From Miscanthus floridulus (Eukaryota; Streptophyta; Magnoliopsida; Poales; Poaceae): 64,000 nucleotides of DNA. Under the pieces are notes generated by a model. The model had not been told where the DNA came from, searched no databases, and saw nothing but the letters and a program-made list of their open reading frames with translations. Location of the stretch: assembly GCF_019320115.1 (NCBI RefSeq), contig NC_089584.1, positions 100,612,320 to 100,676,319 of the forward strand, in the 5' to 3' direction. The position numbers and the translations under genes are program-made. Shown piece after piece: positions 22,708 through 32,499 of the stretch (positions within the stretch are counted from its first letter, which is position 1; every line of letters begins with the position of its first letter).

Positions 22708-22980
22708 TAAGTGATCCAACACCCTCCTTACTAATTGTTGGCATCTCCTGCGGCCAGATCCAACAACAACCCTTCCCTGACCCAGCCTGCTGCTGGTCCT
22801 CCACCCCACAGTCGGCAGCACCCCCACAACCTTGTCACTCCATACACCAACCGCTACCATAATCGGACTAGCCTAACACCACTGGCTCTTTCTAGGTCCA
22901 CCAGACTTCAGTGAAGCCCCAACTTGAACCATAACCGTGCTGGAGAGTGCGAATTGTGACACTGTATTACAAAGATGGTG

Positions 22981-23675
22981 GCTATTCAAATTCTAGCTTG
23001 TTTAATGTTTATGCAGCAAAATGGTGGCTGCACCATGGCACAAGCACACCAAATCTTAGGAAATTGGCAGCAAGGATTCTGAGTCTGACCTACAACTCCT
23101 CAGCTTGTGAGAGGAATTGGTCAGTATTTGAACAGGTAAAAAGAAAATTATGACATGCATCTTTATGTGCATGCTATCTTTTTTTAATTTTAATGTTTGT
23201 TCATGGAATTTAAATCTGACCTGCAGCCTTGTCTTCACTACTTGACTCGTAGGTTCATACAAAGAAGCGCAATAGGCTACTTCATGAAAGGATGAGAGAT
23301 CTTGTGTTTGTTAAATTTAATTCTAAGTTAAGGAATAAGAGAGAGAAGAAGGATAGAGATCTTTTGGAGAAAGAAGTAGATGATGTTGTGGCAGATGATG
23401 ATAATGAATTCATTACTGGTATTACGCCTTTGCCAAGTGAAATGGAACAACAACAATGTGCACAAGAATCACAGAAGCACACACCACAAGCTAAAAGAAA
23501 AAGGCCTGTGCACCCTAAGAAGAGGAAAGTCAGGAGCCTGCAGTCTTTGATAAGAAATGGCCCAGTGCAGCCTGAAGCTCCATCATCCGATTCAGAAGAT
23601 TGTGCTGATGGTACTCTAATGCAGACTACTGACTTTGATAAGTCTTCATCTCCCTATGTCTCTGAGTCAGATTAG
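22981..23675 (+). pseudogene. hAT transposase C-terminal dimerisation region
   Basis: Exon 22981-23134 reads AKWWLHHGTSTPNLRKLAAR and ILSLTYNSSACERNWSVFEQ, the diagnostic C-terminal dimerisation block of plant hAT transposases. After an intron (GT near 23136, AG at 23251-23252) the frame 23253-23675 reads VHTKKRNRLLHERMRDLVFV, then a basic and acidic tail (QAKRKRPVHPKKRKVRSLQS) and ends at TAG 23673-23675. The tail has a likely nuclear localisation signal. The splice sites are intact, so this part could still be expressed as a fragment, but it cannot cut DNA without the catalytic core. Confidence 0.8.
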
Positions 23676-24961
23676 AAGAAATGAAATGAAGATTGATATA
23701 TTGCATCGTATTAGTAATTTAGTATCCACTGTCTAGAACTCTTTATGACCTTTTGTGTTGTACTATTAGCTTTATTCCAGAATATTGTACTTTTGTGAAA
23801 TTGATGTTTCAGTATTCTGTTAGCCACTTTGCCTGTTGTAATGTACTCCTATAACCTATAATGTACTCCTTTCAACTGGTTATGTATCAATCGGTAATGG
23901 TTATAAAGTTATGCCAAGGTCATGTCTTTTTTCATTTTTTTTAATAAAAACAGCTAAATGGCATAGCTGCAGCTATCTCCCGCTATAGCTGTGCTTAGCT
24001 GTTGAGTCAGCAGCTAAGAGGCTTAGCCGGCTATTTAAAACTTTGCTCTGGACTGGAGTCAGACGAGTGTGATGACCTCGAGGCAAAGTCACGAGCAATT
24101 GATGAGCAGAAACTCAAGGCGGAAGAAGATGTAGAGGAGGAACTTCAAATCAACATAAGATCAGAATCTGATGAGTTCAGATTACCCACAGCGGAGGTTG
24201 CATGTCTGTCTTTGGTTACTATTCTCTCTCTGTTCAGTATTAGTTGGCATGTTGACTTATTCCATTGCATAACTTGCTGCAGGAGCTGGAGGAAGAGGCA
24301 CACAGACCACCTAACGTACCAAATCTCAAAAGGAGGATATCAGAAAGTACGTTCATCTAATAATACCGTTCCTATTTACCATATTTCATGGCTTTGTACC
24401 ATTTATTACCACCCTCTCCCTATCGGATTTGTAAAATTCAGGTTATATTGTGCTATTGTATTATGAGCATTGAGCAGATATTTTGCATTCTCCGTGGAAA
24501 ACAATCTGTTGACCTATCTGACTGTTTTCATATAGACTGATCTGATTTTCTTATCTAGTTGTTCGAGTGCTCTCAAACTTTAGCAAGCTGAGGCAGAAAG
24601 ATGTTCCGCGAAAAGATTATATCAATCAACTGAAAACTGACATCATGTCATACTATGGATATAATGATTTTCTCGTTGAAGCATTAATTGAGGTCAACTG
24701 TTCATTTTATGCATTAACTGTTGGATATAGTTGCCACTTCATTTTATAAAGCTGAGGCAGAAAGATGTGCCGACTGCTTGAGATAGTAGGTGCAATTTTT
24801 TGTGTTTGACATGCTTGCTCAGAAATTGAGCATGGTTTAGCCTGTTCTAGTAGATAACATAGTTCATGCTGTAACTGCACAGATGTTCCCAGCTCTTGAG
24901 CTTGTTGAGTTACTGGAAGCCTGTGAGAAAAGACCGCCTGAGTGCTTGTGGACAAATACAT

Positions 24962-25463
24962 TGTGGGGGTACCCACAAGGCTCCACGTGGGCCGAGCCGC
25001 TAGGGGAGGCCCAACCCACAAAACTATGCATGGGTCGCGCCACCGGTCGAGTCCCATCTCGCAAGACGACGCCACATGAAGTATGCCGCAGGACGACGTG
25101 CTTCACAAGGCAACGTAAAGATTATCGGTGATCGACGAAATCTGCTCGGATATGATAGATATTATACGATCTATAACTTCCTATCTTGTAAACCGATCAG
25201 AATGGAAATAACCGATCTGTAACCCTACCCCCCAAGCTATATAAGGCGGTTAGAGACCCCCTCGTTTTAATCGAATCATACACAATACAAACCACAAAGA
25301 CACAGGACGTAGGGTATTACGTCGAGTTGATGGCCTGAACCTGTCTAAATCGTCGTCTCTTGCGTTTTGTGTCACCATCCAGTTCCCTCATGCGCACCAC
25401 CACCGATTCATCTACTACCGTGGGCATACCCCTCAGTAGACTGCCGACCAGATTTCATCGACA
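24962..25463 (+). repeat. 5' LTR of T1
   Basis: Starts TGTGGGGGTACCC and ends TTTCATCGACA. The TATA box TATATAAG is at 25237-25244. The end sequence 'ctgccgaccagatttcatcg' closely matches the complement of the start of D's LTR at 40041, so T1 and D are related families. The five bases before it are TACAT; the matching duplicate is not in the window. Confidence 0.9.
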
Positions 25464-25484
25464 GTGGCACACCAGGTAGGGGGT
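25464..25484 (+). other. Primer-binding-site-like sequence of T1
   Basis: gtggcacaccaggtaggggg follows the LTR directly. The same position in C and B carries GTTGGCGTGCCAGGTAGGG or a one-base variant. It begins TGG, as expected for pairing with a tRNA CCA end; I did not assign the tRNA. Confidence 0.6.
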
Positions 25485-25898
25485 GTGCGTGTTGAATCCA
25501 TAGCGAACCAGATGGTCACCTTCCCAAGTTCCATGGCCCCCCTCGAGCCGGGCCAGATCTTCACGGTCAGATCCATGACCTGGGTCATCGGCCCCAATCG
25601 CAACAGGGAGATCGTGGAGCCGGTGCAGGACCATGCTGCGCCAATCATGCCAATGCCAGCAATGACATCTCTGGTCCCGGCGCCACGTCGCTAGATCAGG
25701 AGATCCATCAGCAACGACGATCTGATCATATCCATCGATTGGGTCACAGATCGCCTGACAGAATGCCAACTCCTCGTGGATTCGGTCTTAGACCGATCTG
25801 GAGCGAGCGGTGATTTTCCTGCGCTTCGTGATCACCAAGCTACAGTGACCGAGTGACCTGCTCAGCCACACCATGCATGGCGGATAGATTATGATCCG

Positions 25899-28052
25899 GT
25901 GATCATGGCTACTCCAGAAGGGCGCACGGTGAGGCGCCAACCACTGCCCATCACCGGCCTTCACTTGGATGACTATGAAGCCCCGCTGGAGAACTCACTA
26001 AGGCCCTACCCCTTTGGGCTGGAGGGTGCAGGATCTGTGTATCAGAACGCCGTCCACCACCACTTCGCCGACCACGTCAAATGCAATCACATCATCGACC
26101 TTTACGTGATCGACCCAACTGAGCCCTGGTCAGCCCGCGCCCATGGTCAACATGGTGGCTATTCGTCAGGTCTTGGAGGATTCCCCTCTTCCGACTGAAT
26201 CTCTTCATCACGTCTTGGACGAAAGCCTCGACGATTCTTCCGAGGGCTCGACCAGGACCCTGTTCGAGCTGCCCTACTTTCCCTCCAGGGTTCAGGGGCA
26301 TAATTTTCCACATTAGCCATGATAGTGTTACCAAAAGGGTGAAACCACTGAAGAGCGCAACGCTCGTCTAGCGAAGAACGCCGATCGCCAATGTTGCCGA
26401 GACGCAGAAGCGGCCCCTGAGGTCGATGAAGATGGTCCGGGCCCGTCCCGCCATCAACGCAATCTGGAAGAGGCATTTGACATGGTTGGTGACCAGCCAG
26501 TCTATCTAACTCCAAGCACCAATCTCATTGTCGCTTTCAACGAGCTCAACAAACTCCCTCACACTCCAGAGGTCGAGAAGGTCTGTGCGCACATCATAGC
26601 TGCACAAGTCTAGGTCAACGAGTCCTAAAATGATGAGCCATCTTACTCCACCACATCAACTCATAGCCGCCGCTCACGTCGTGGATGGAGGAGGCCAACA
26701 TCATGGCACCATCGTCCCCCGATCTCAGGTTGCAGGCCCCTACCTCTATAGAGGTTCCAGAGGCAACTATGAAGCCTATTCATGCCAAGACGCCTGCCCA
26801 CCACATCCCAGGGAGGTTGGGGCGGCAACCGCAACTAGGAGATCAATCAACCTGCCTCTCGCGACCTTCGCGATCACCTTAATGCTAGTGCGGATGCCCA
26901 TTGGCCACATCGAAAATAGTAGGTCCACATGCTACGAAGCAGAGATGGAGCATCGCCGGAGATTCGACGCTAAACATGAAGGATTCGTTGCTCACCAAGC
27001 ACCACTTCCCATCGGCGCATCGGGACTTCACCCCTTTATAGAGAGGCTCCGAGCCATCTAGTGGCCGGTGGGCTTCAAGGTCATTGGTGTCAATACCTAC
27101 GACGGAAAGGCCAACCCCGCTCAGTGGCTAACTCTATACGAGATCGTCGTAAAAGCCACAGGCGTAGACGAGGACATCATGGCAAACTACCTTCCTATCA
27201 TGCTTAACCAGTCTACAAATAATTGGCTCCTTAGCTTGCAGGAGAACTCCATCCGATCTTGGGACGACCTCAAGAAAGTCTTCACCGACAATTACATGGC
27301 TACATGCGAGCAGCCCGACACCAAGTACGACTTAGAAAAGCTTCATTAGTCCTCCGGGGAATCCTTGCGTGACTTCATTAGGCGCTTCTCAGAGACAAGA
27401 AACTCCGTCCCCAACATCACCTGACGCCAAGGCCATCACCGCCTTCACCAAAGGGCTCCAACACGAGCAGCTTCGTGACAAGCTATACCGCAAGAGGCCT
27501 ACCACCATCGGCGAGCTGATACAAACGATGAATGGATACGCCAACGCTGAAGAAGTCAAATAGACTGCCCACTCCGCTCGTCACGAAGATAGATGCTACG
27601 ACGATCATGATCACCGCCGCGATGGTCATGACCGTCATGATGACCGTGATCGTCGTCATGATGACCGCGACCCTCGGCGTGATGATCATCCAGAGAGCTC
27701 GAGAAGCAGACAAAGCCACCATCGCTGACCTGATACCTCCATCAACACCGTCGACACTCGTGTCAAGCGCACCTATGACGTGGATTTTGGCACACTACTG
27801 GATAGCCCATGCCCTATCCACAAGGATGCCAAGCACACTCTGCAGGAGTGCAAGGGCCTAAAGACTGCGCCGCTCAGGGGAGAACCATCAAAGAAGCAGC
27901 AGCGCAACGATGATGAGACCGAGGATGGTCAAGGTGGAGAGCGAGGCAAGAACAAGGGCCCTACATACCAGGATTCCACCAAGACCATTGCTACAATTTT
28001 TGGTGGGAGGGTTGTCTCCAAAGACAAACGAGAGCAGAATCTCATAGCCTGA
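25899..28052 (+). pseudogene. gag: gag of T1
   Basis: A structural capsid-type polyprotein. Start region MATPEGRTVRRQPLPITGLH (25905), then broken frames. The retrotransposon gag core at 27068-27560 reads YDGKANPAQWLTLYEIVVKA, NNWLLSLQENSIRSWDDLKK, FITDNY-like VFTDNYMATCEQ and LYRKRPTTIGELIQTMNGYA. A His/Arg/Asp-rich stretch (27580-27710) follows, then a zinc-finger-like CPIHKDAKHTLQEC near 27810. Stops: TAG at 27347-27349 and 27561-27563. The order and composition match the gag of D (49640-52068). Confidence 0.8.
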
Positions 28053-28058
28053 CGCGTC

Positions 28059-28806
28059 ATGTCGGTCACTACATATGACGGCCCCATCTCTGATCCAAAG
28101 TATCTCGACTGGTCGGAGCACTCGATCACCTTCTCTAGGGCCGATCAGTGGTCGGGCATTCCATACCCAGAACGTTTCCCACTTGTCCTAGATCCCATAA
28201 TCAAGGACGTGCGCTTCCAAAAGGTCCTCATCGATGGAGGGAGCGCCCTCAACATTCTTTTCACTAGATCTCTAGAGTAGCTAGGCCTCAAGAAGAAAGA
28301 CCTCACCCACATGGACTCTCCGTTCCGAGGAATCGTTCCTAGGAAGGCATCCCTTCCCATGGGATAGATTGTACTGCCAGTCCACTTCAGCATCGCCAAG
28401 CACTTCCGTGTCGACTACATCAACTTCCTCATCGCCGACTTTAACATGGCGTACCACGCCATCCTTGGCCGACCAGCTCTTGTCAAGTTCATGGCCATGC
28501 CACACTATACATACCTAGTACTAAAGATGCCAACAGAGCAGGGGGTCCTCTCCTTTCGCGCCAACCTCGACGATGCCTACAACTGCGAGAAGGAAAGCTT
28601 CATGCTCGCTAAGGCAACTGACATCTCCATCCATATGCAGGACTACATCGCGACTTCACAAGTGATCCCTCTAGAGGACCTGGAGATCCCTACCCTAGAG
28701 GCCGCCGGAGGTTCAACCAAGTCTAGGGAATTCAAAGAAGTGGTCCTCGTCCCCGGCGACCAGTCCAAGACTGCTCGGATTAGGACCAACCTTGATCCTA
28801 AATAGG
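28059..28806 (+). pseudogene. pol: Aspartic protease region of T1
   Basis: The frame carries FQKVLIDGGSALNILF (near 28218), the retropepsin active-site motif Asp-Gly-Gly-Ser, and YHAILGRPALVKFMAMPHYT (near 28455), the flap-side conserved block. It cleaves the gag-pol polyprotein inside virus-like particles. TAG stops at 28278, 28365 and 28804 fall where the family has Gln or another conserved residue. The linker ends NLDPK followed by TAG before the RT. Confidence 0.8.
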
Positions 28807-29650
28807 AAGACGCGCTCATCAGCTTCCTATAGGAGCATGTCAACGTGTTCGCATGGAAACCTGTGGACATGCCTAGCGTGCCAAGGGAGCTGATCGAGCA
28901 CTCCTTAAACATCTCGGTGACTGCCAAGCCCATCAAGCAGAAGCTTCGATGATTCGTGCTGGACAAAAAGGAGGCTATTAGGGTAGAGATAACCTGGCTC
29001 TTAGCCACCGGTTTCATAAAAGAGGTGTACCATCTGGACTGGCTTGCCCACCTAGTTCTTGTAAGAAAAAAGAATAAAGAATGGAGAATGTGCGTTGATT
29101 ACACCGATCTCAACAAACACCTGCCCTAAAGACCCCTTCGGCGATGCGAGGTCGTATATTCTATAGCCGGTTGTGAGCTCCTATGCTTTCTAGATTACTA
29201 CTCTAGATATCACCAGATCACGCTAAAGGAGGAAGACCAGATCAAGACATCGTTCATCAAGCCTTTTGGTGCCTACTGCCACACGACCATGTCCTTCGTT
29301 CTAAAAAATGCGGGCGTGACTTATCAAAGAGCCATTCAACACTGTCTCAAGGACCAAATCAGGAAGAATGTCAAGGCCTACATCGATGATGTGGTAGTTA
29401 AGTCTAGAACTACCGACACTCTCATTGCTGACCTCACTAAAGTTTTTAAAGCATTGAACGTGTACCGATGGAACTAAATCCCACCAAGTGTATTTTTGGT
29501 GTTCCGTCTGGAATACTGCTAGGCAACATCGTCAGTTGCCGTAACATCGAAGCCAACCTAGAGAAGATAGCGACGGTGACCAACATGAAGCCTCCAACCT
29601 ACGTCAAAGATGTCTAGAAGTTAATAGGGTGCATGGCGGCTTTAAGTTGT
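28807..29650 (+). pseudogene. pol: Reverse transcriptase of T1
   Basis: Recognisable blocks: VRKKNKEWRMCVDYTDLNKH (29064), then frame damage near 29127 and across the next block, RITLKEEDQIKTSFIKPFGA-like sequence near 29218, FVLKNAGVTYQRAIQHCL near 29292 and the catalytic YIDDVVVKSR near 29383. It copies the element RNA into cDNA. Frameshifts, a TGA for Arg near 28951 and TAGs make it inactive. Confidence 0.8.
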
Positions 29651-29749
29651 TTCATATCCCGCCTTGGCGAAAAGGGACTCCCCCTCTTCAAGCTACTTAA
29701 AGCTCAAGAGAAATTCGTCTAGTTAGAGGATGCTGACAAGGCATTCGCT

Positions 29750-30595
29750 GAGCTCAAGCAGTTCCTCACCACACCTCCGATCATGACCGCCCCCAAAAGG
29801 ATGAGACCCTGCTAGTCTACATCACAGCGACCAACCAGGTAGTCTGCACCGCCATCGTCGTTGAGCGAGAAGAGGCCATCCACACACACAAAGTCCAACG
29901 CCCAGTCTACTTCATTAGCGAGGTCTTAAACGAGTCTAAGACTCACTGCCCGTAAGTCCAGAAGCTACTGTACGCCATCCTTATCACATCCCGAAGGCTC
30001 CACCACCACTTCGATGCCTACCACATAGCGGTAGTCATGACATACCCGCTCGGCGACATTCTCCACAACAAGGAAGCTAGCGGCCACATCATCAAATGCT
30101 CGGTTGAGCTTGGCACCTATACCATCGATTTTAGGTCCCGCCACATGATCAAATTGCAAGCACTCGCCAATTTCATCGATAAGTGGACGGATATGCAGAC
30201 TCCTACCCTAGTCGACCACCCCACGCACTGGACCATGTACTTCGACAGATCTCTCAACCTCGACAGTGCTGGGGAAGACATATATTTCATCTCACCATCA
30301 GGGGATAGGCTTCACTATGTCCTCCACCTACACTTCCCAGCATCCAACAATACCGCTGAATATGAAGTGGCACTTCATGGTCTCCGTATAGCTATTGAGC
30401 TCGGCATTAAACAACTCTAGGTGTATGGCGACTCTGCACTCATGATCAATCAGCTCAACAAAGATTGGAATTGCACCAACGAGAAGATGGACGCTTACTG
30501 TGCCACGATAAGAAAGTTAGAAGATAAGTTCTATGGCATCGAATACCACCACGTGGTCTAGGCCAATAATTAAGCAGCTGATGAGTTGTCAAAGA
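29750..30595 (+). pseudogene. pol: RNase H and second (archaeal-type) RNase H of T1
   Basis: The first RNase H/linker part gives FLTTPPI-like sequence near 29763 and VQRPVYFISEVLNESK near 29895. The second domain gives YFDRSLNLDSAGEDI near 30240, FPASNNTAEYEVALHGLRIA near 30340 and VYGDSALMINQLN near 30421. The order Asp..Glu..Asp (YFD, AEYE, YGDS) is that of an archaeal-type RNase H, a hallmark of the Tat lineage. Gly after YFD is Arg here, and a TAG precedes VYGDS. Confidence 0.8.
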
Positions 30596-30849
30596 TAGGA
30601 TCAACCCGGGCTGACATTCCAGCCAAAGTGTTCATCCAGGACCTTGTGGCTCCTTCCATCAAGCAGGAACAAGAAGCCATTGAAGCAAAACCACCTGCCG
30701 AGTAGATAGTCGCAGCGGTCCTTGCTCCTAGCAGCGATTGGAGACAACCTTTCATCAGGTATCTAACCACTATAGATGTCCCAACTGACAACATAGAGAG
30801 AGAACGCCTTACCTGCTGTAGTAAGCACTATGTCCTCGTTGATGGGAGG

Positions 30850-31975
30850 TTGTATCGCAAAAATGCCAAAGGTGAGCTACTATAGAAATGTGTCTCCATG
30901 GAAGAAGGCGAGAAGATACTCAAGGAGATCCATGTAGGCACCTACGACAACCATGCCGCCTCTAGATCACTGGTCAAAAAGGCATTCCTAGCTGGTTTCT
31001 ATTGGCCCTCAGTCATAGCCAATGCTGAAGAACTCGTTCGTCGTTTGAGAACTGCCAAATTTTCGCCAAGCAAATCCACATCCTAGCTTAGGTCTTGCAA
31101 ACGATCCCTGCATTGTGGTCCTTTGCATGCTGGGGACTAGATATGATCATGCTATTCAAGCCCACGCCGGGAGGTTTCCACTGGGTCTATGTCTGCATTG
31201 ACAAATTCTCCAAGTGGATCGAATACAAACCCCTGGTCCGAGCTACAGCGAAGAAAGCAGCTGAGCTGCTCAATGACATAATCCACCGGTTAGGCCTACC
31301 GAACAGCATCATCACCGACCTTGGGTCCATGTTCATCGACAGTGACTTCTGGGATTTCTATGACGACAGATGCATCTCAGTCAAGTATGTCTCTGTCGTA
31401 CACCTAAGGGCCAACGTCTAAGTCGAGCGTGCCAATGGCATGATCCTGGATGCATTGAAGAAACAACTCTACGAGAAGGAACAGAAGCACCTAGGGAAAT
31501 ATCTCAAGGAACTACCGGCCGTGGTTTGGGGACTAAGGACCTAGCTCAGTCATAACACCGGTGTCTTCCCGTATTTTATGGTTTTTGGCTCTAAGGTCGT
31601 ACTGCCTGCCGATGTCGCCTTCCAAACTCCTAGGGTGTAGAACTACAATGAGGAGAACTCCGACCAGGCTTGGCTCATTGAGCTGGATAGCCTAGAAGAG
31701 GAATGTCTGGTCACCTATGTTTGGATGGCAAAATACCTCGATAGCCTACGTAGATACTACAATCGCAATGTCAATGATCGATTCTTCATGGTCAGGGATT
31801 TAGTACTCCGCAAGAAATAGAAGATAGATGGGATGCACAAGCTCTCCTCACCTTGGAAAGGCCCCTTCATTGTCAATGTAATCACCCGACTAGGTTCCTA
31901 CAGGTTGTGCGATATGGATGAAAGAGACGTCCTAAACTCTTGGCACATCGACCTGCTTAGATGTTTCTACCCCTG
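30850..31975 (+). pseudogene. pol: Integrase of T1
   Basis: The zinc-finger part YDNHAASRSLVKKAFLAGFY (near 30940) is followed by a frame break. The catalytic core gives WGLDMIMLFKPTPGG-like sequence near 31132, IDKFSKWIEYKPLVRA near 31198, NSIITDLGSMF near 31303 and VERANGMILDALKK near 31423, carrying the D..D..E triad. The C-terminal part gives FMVRDLVLRKK near 31787 and LNSWHIDLLRCFYP near 31934, stopping at TGA 31975. It joins cDNA to host DNA. TAA and TAG stops (near 31420, 31542 and 31638) break it. Confidence 0.85.
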
Positions 31976-32400
31976 AAGCTTTCATTTGAAAGATATGTAC
32001 CTCTCATATTTAAGTATTCAATAAAGTTTTTTACACTAATGTTTCTCCATATTGTCTTCTCTACACTTTTTCGCTAACCGATTCTAATTCTGCGTACAAC
32101 ACCTCAAAGATGACACGCCAACTATGCCTAATACTCGATCAAACACATTGATGCTCGGACGCCTCTAGAAATGACCCTGTCTCTGACTTCTCCCTGCATG
32201 TGCATGAGCATCCACCCTCTACGTTATGGGTGGTCGGCAGTGGTTCCTTTGTGACGCCATGTTCTTCCTACATGCATATGGCCCAGTGCCTTGTGTTACG
32301 GTTAACAGGCTAGCTAGGGCTGGGGACTTAGCTACACACCACTAATTAGATGGTTTATATCAAATATAAACATAAACATACCATAGCTACAAGCAATCAG
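31976..32400. other. Post-pol spacer of T1
   Basis: Non-coding. In reverse complement it matches the spacers of C (about 2940-3160) and B (about 39190-39400): 'gctagggctggggactta', 'gtgcatgagcatccaccctc' and 'gtggtcggcagtggttcc'. This marks the homologous position in the deletion derivatives. Confidence 0.7.
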
Positions 32401-32499
32401 CAAAAATTGCCAAGTACCCAACATGAGTTTTTCCTAATCTATGGAGCACCGCTCTCCCCCTCAACAAACAACTCGACATCTTTGGCCAACCTATTTGCT

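Larger units (their letters stand above)
21278..24045 (+). mobile_element. hAT transposon, 2768 bp, inside NOP2 exon 2
   Basis: The terminal inverted repeats CAAAGTTTTAAAT and ATTTAAAACTTTG are perfect over 13 bp. The 8-bp target duplication CTCTGGAC is exact at 21270-21277 and 24046-24053. Removing the element and one duplicate joins the NOP2 codons for Asp-Asp-Ser-Gly with Leu-Glu-Ser-Asp in frame, so it landed in coding sequence. Subterminal GCTATAGC and AGCTA motifs repeat at both ends. It carries only the N- and C-terminal parts of a transposase. Confidence 0.95.
20657..24961 (+). pseudogene. NOP2: NOP2-like 25S rRNA (cytosine-C5) methyltransferase gene, 5' part
   Basis: Exon 1 (20657-21042) starts MAKKGAKGKQQQPPPAPTAK and, through at least two frame breaks, gives APKKQKLLESSD and the acidic EEDSDLDVPSDSAAEELSGT. 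Exon 2 (near 21262 to 24196) is split by the hAT element and reads [20 protein letters not shown]. Exon 3 (24283-24346) reads [20 protein letters not shown]. Exon 4 (24559-24692) reads [20 protein letters not shown] and [18 protein letters not shown]. Exon 5 (24883-24961) reads [20 protein letters not shown] and stops at the Tat element border. NOP2 is a nucleolar enzyme of large-subunit rRNA modification and assembly. The N-terminal acidic and lysine-rich part is present; the SAM-binding catalytic domain would follow and is absent. The exon borders (GT/AG) are intact for exons 3-5. Confidence 0.85.
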
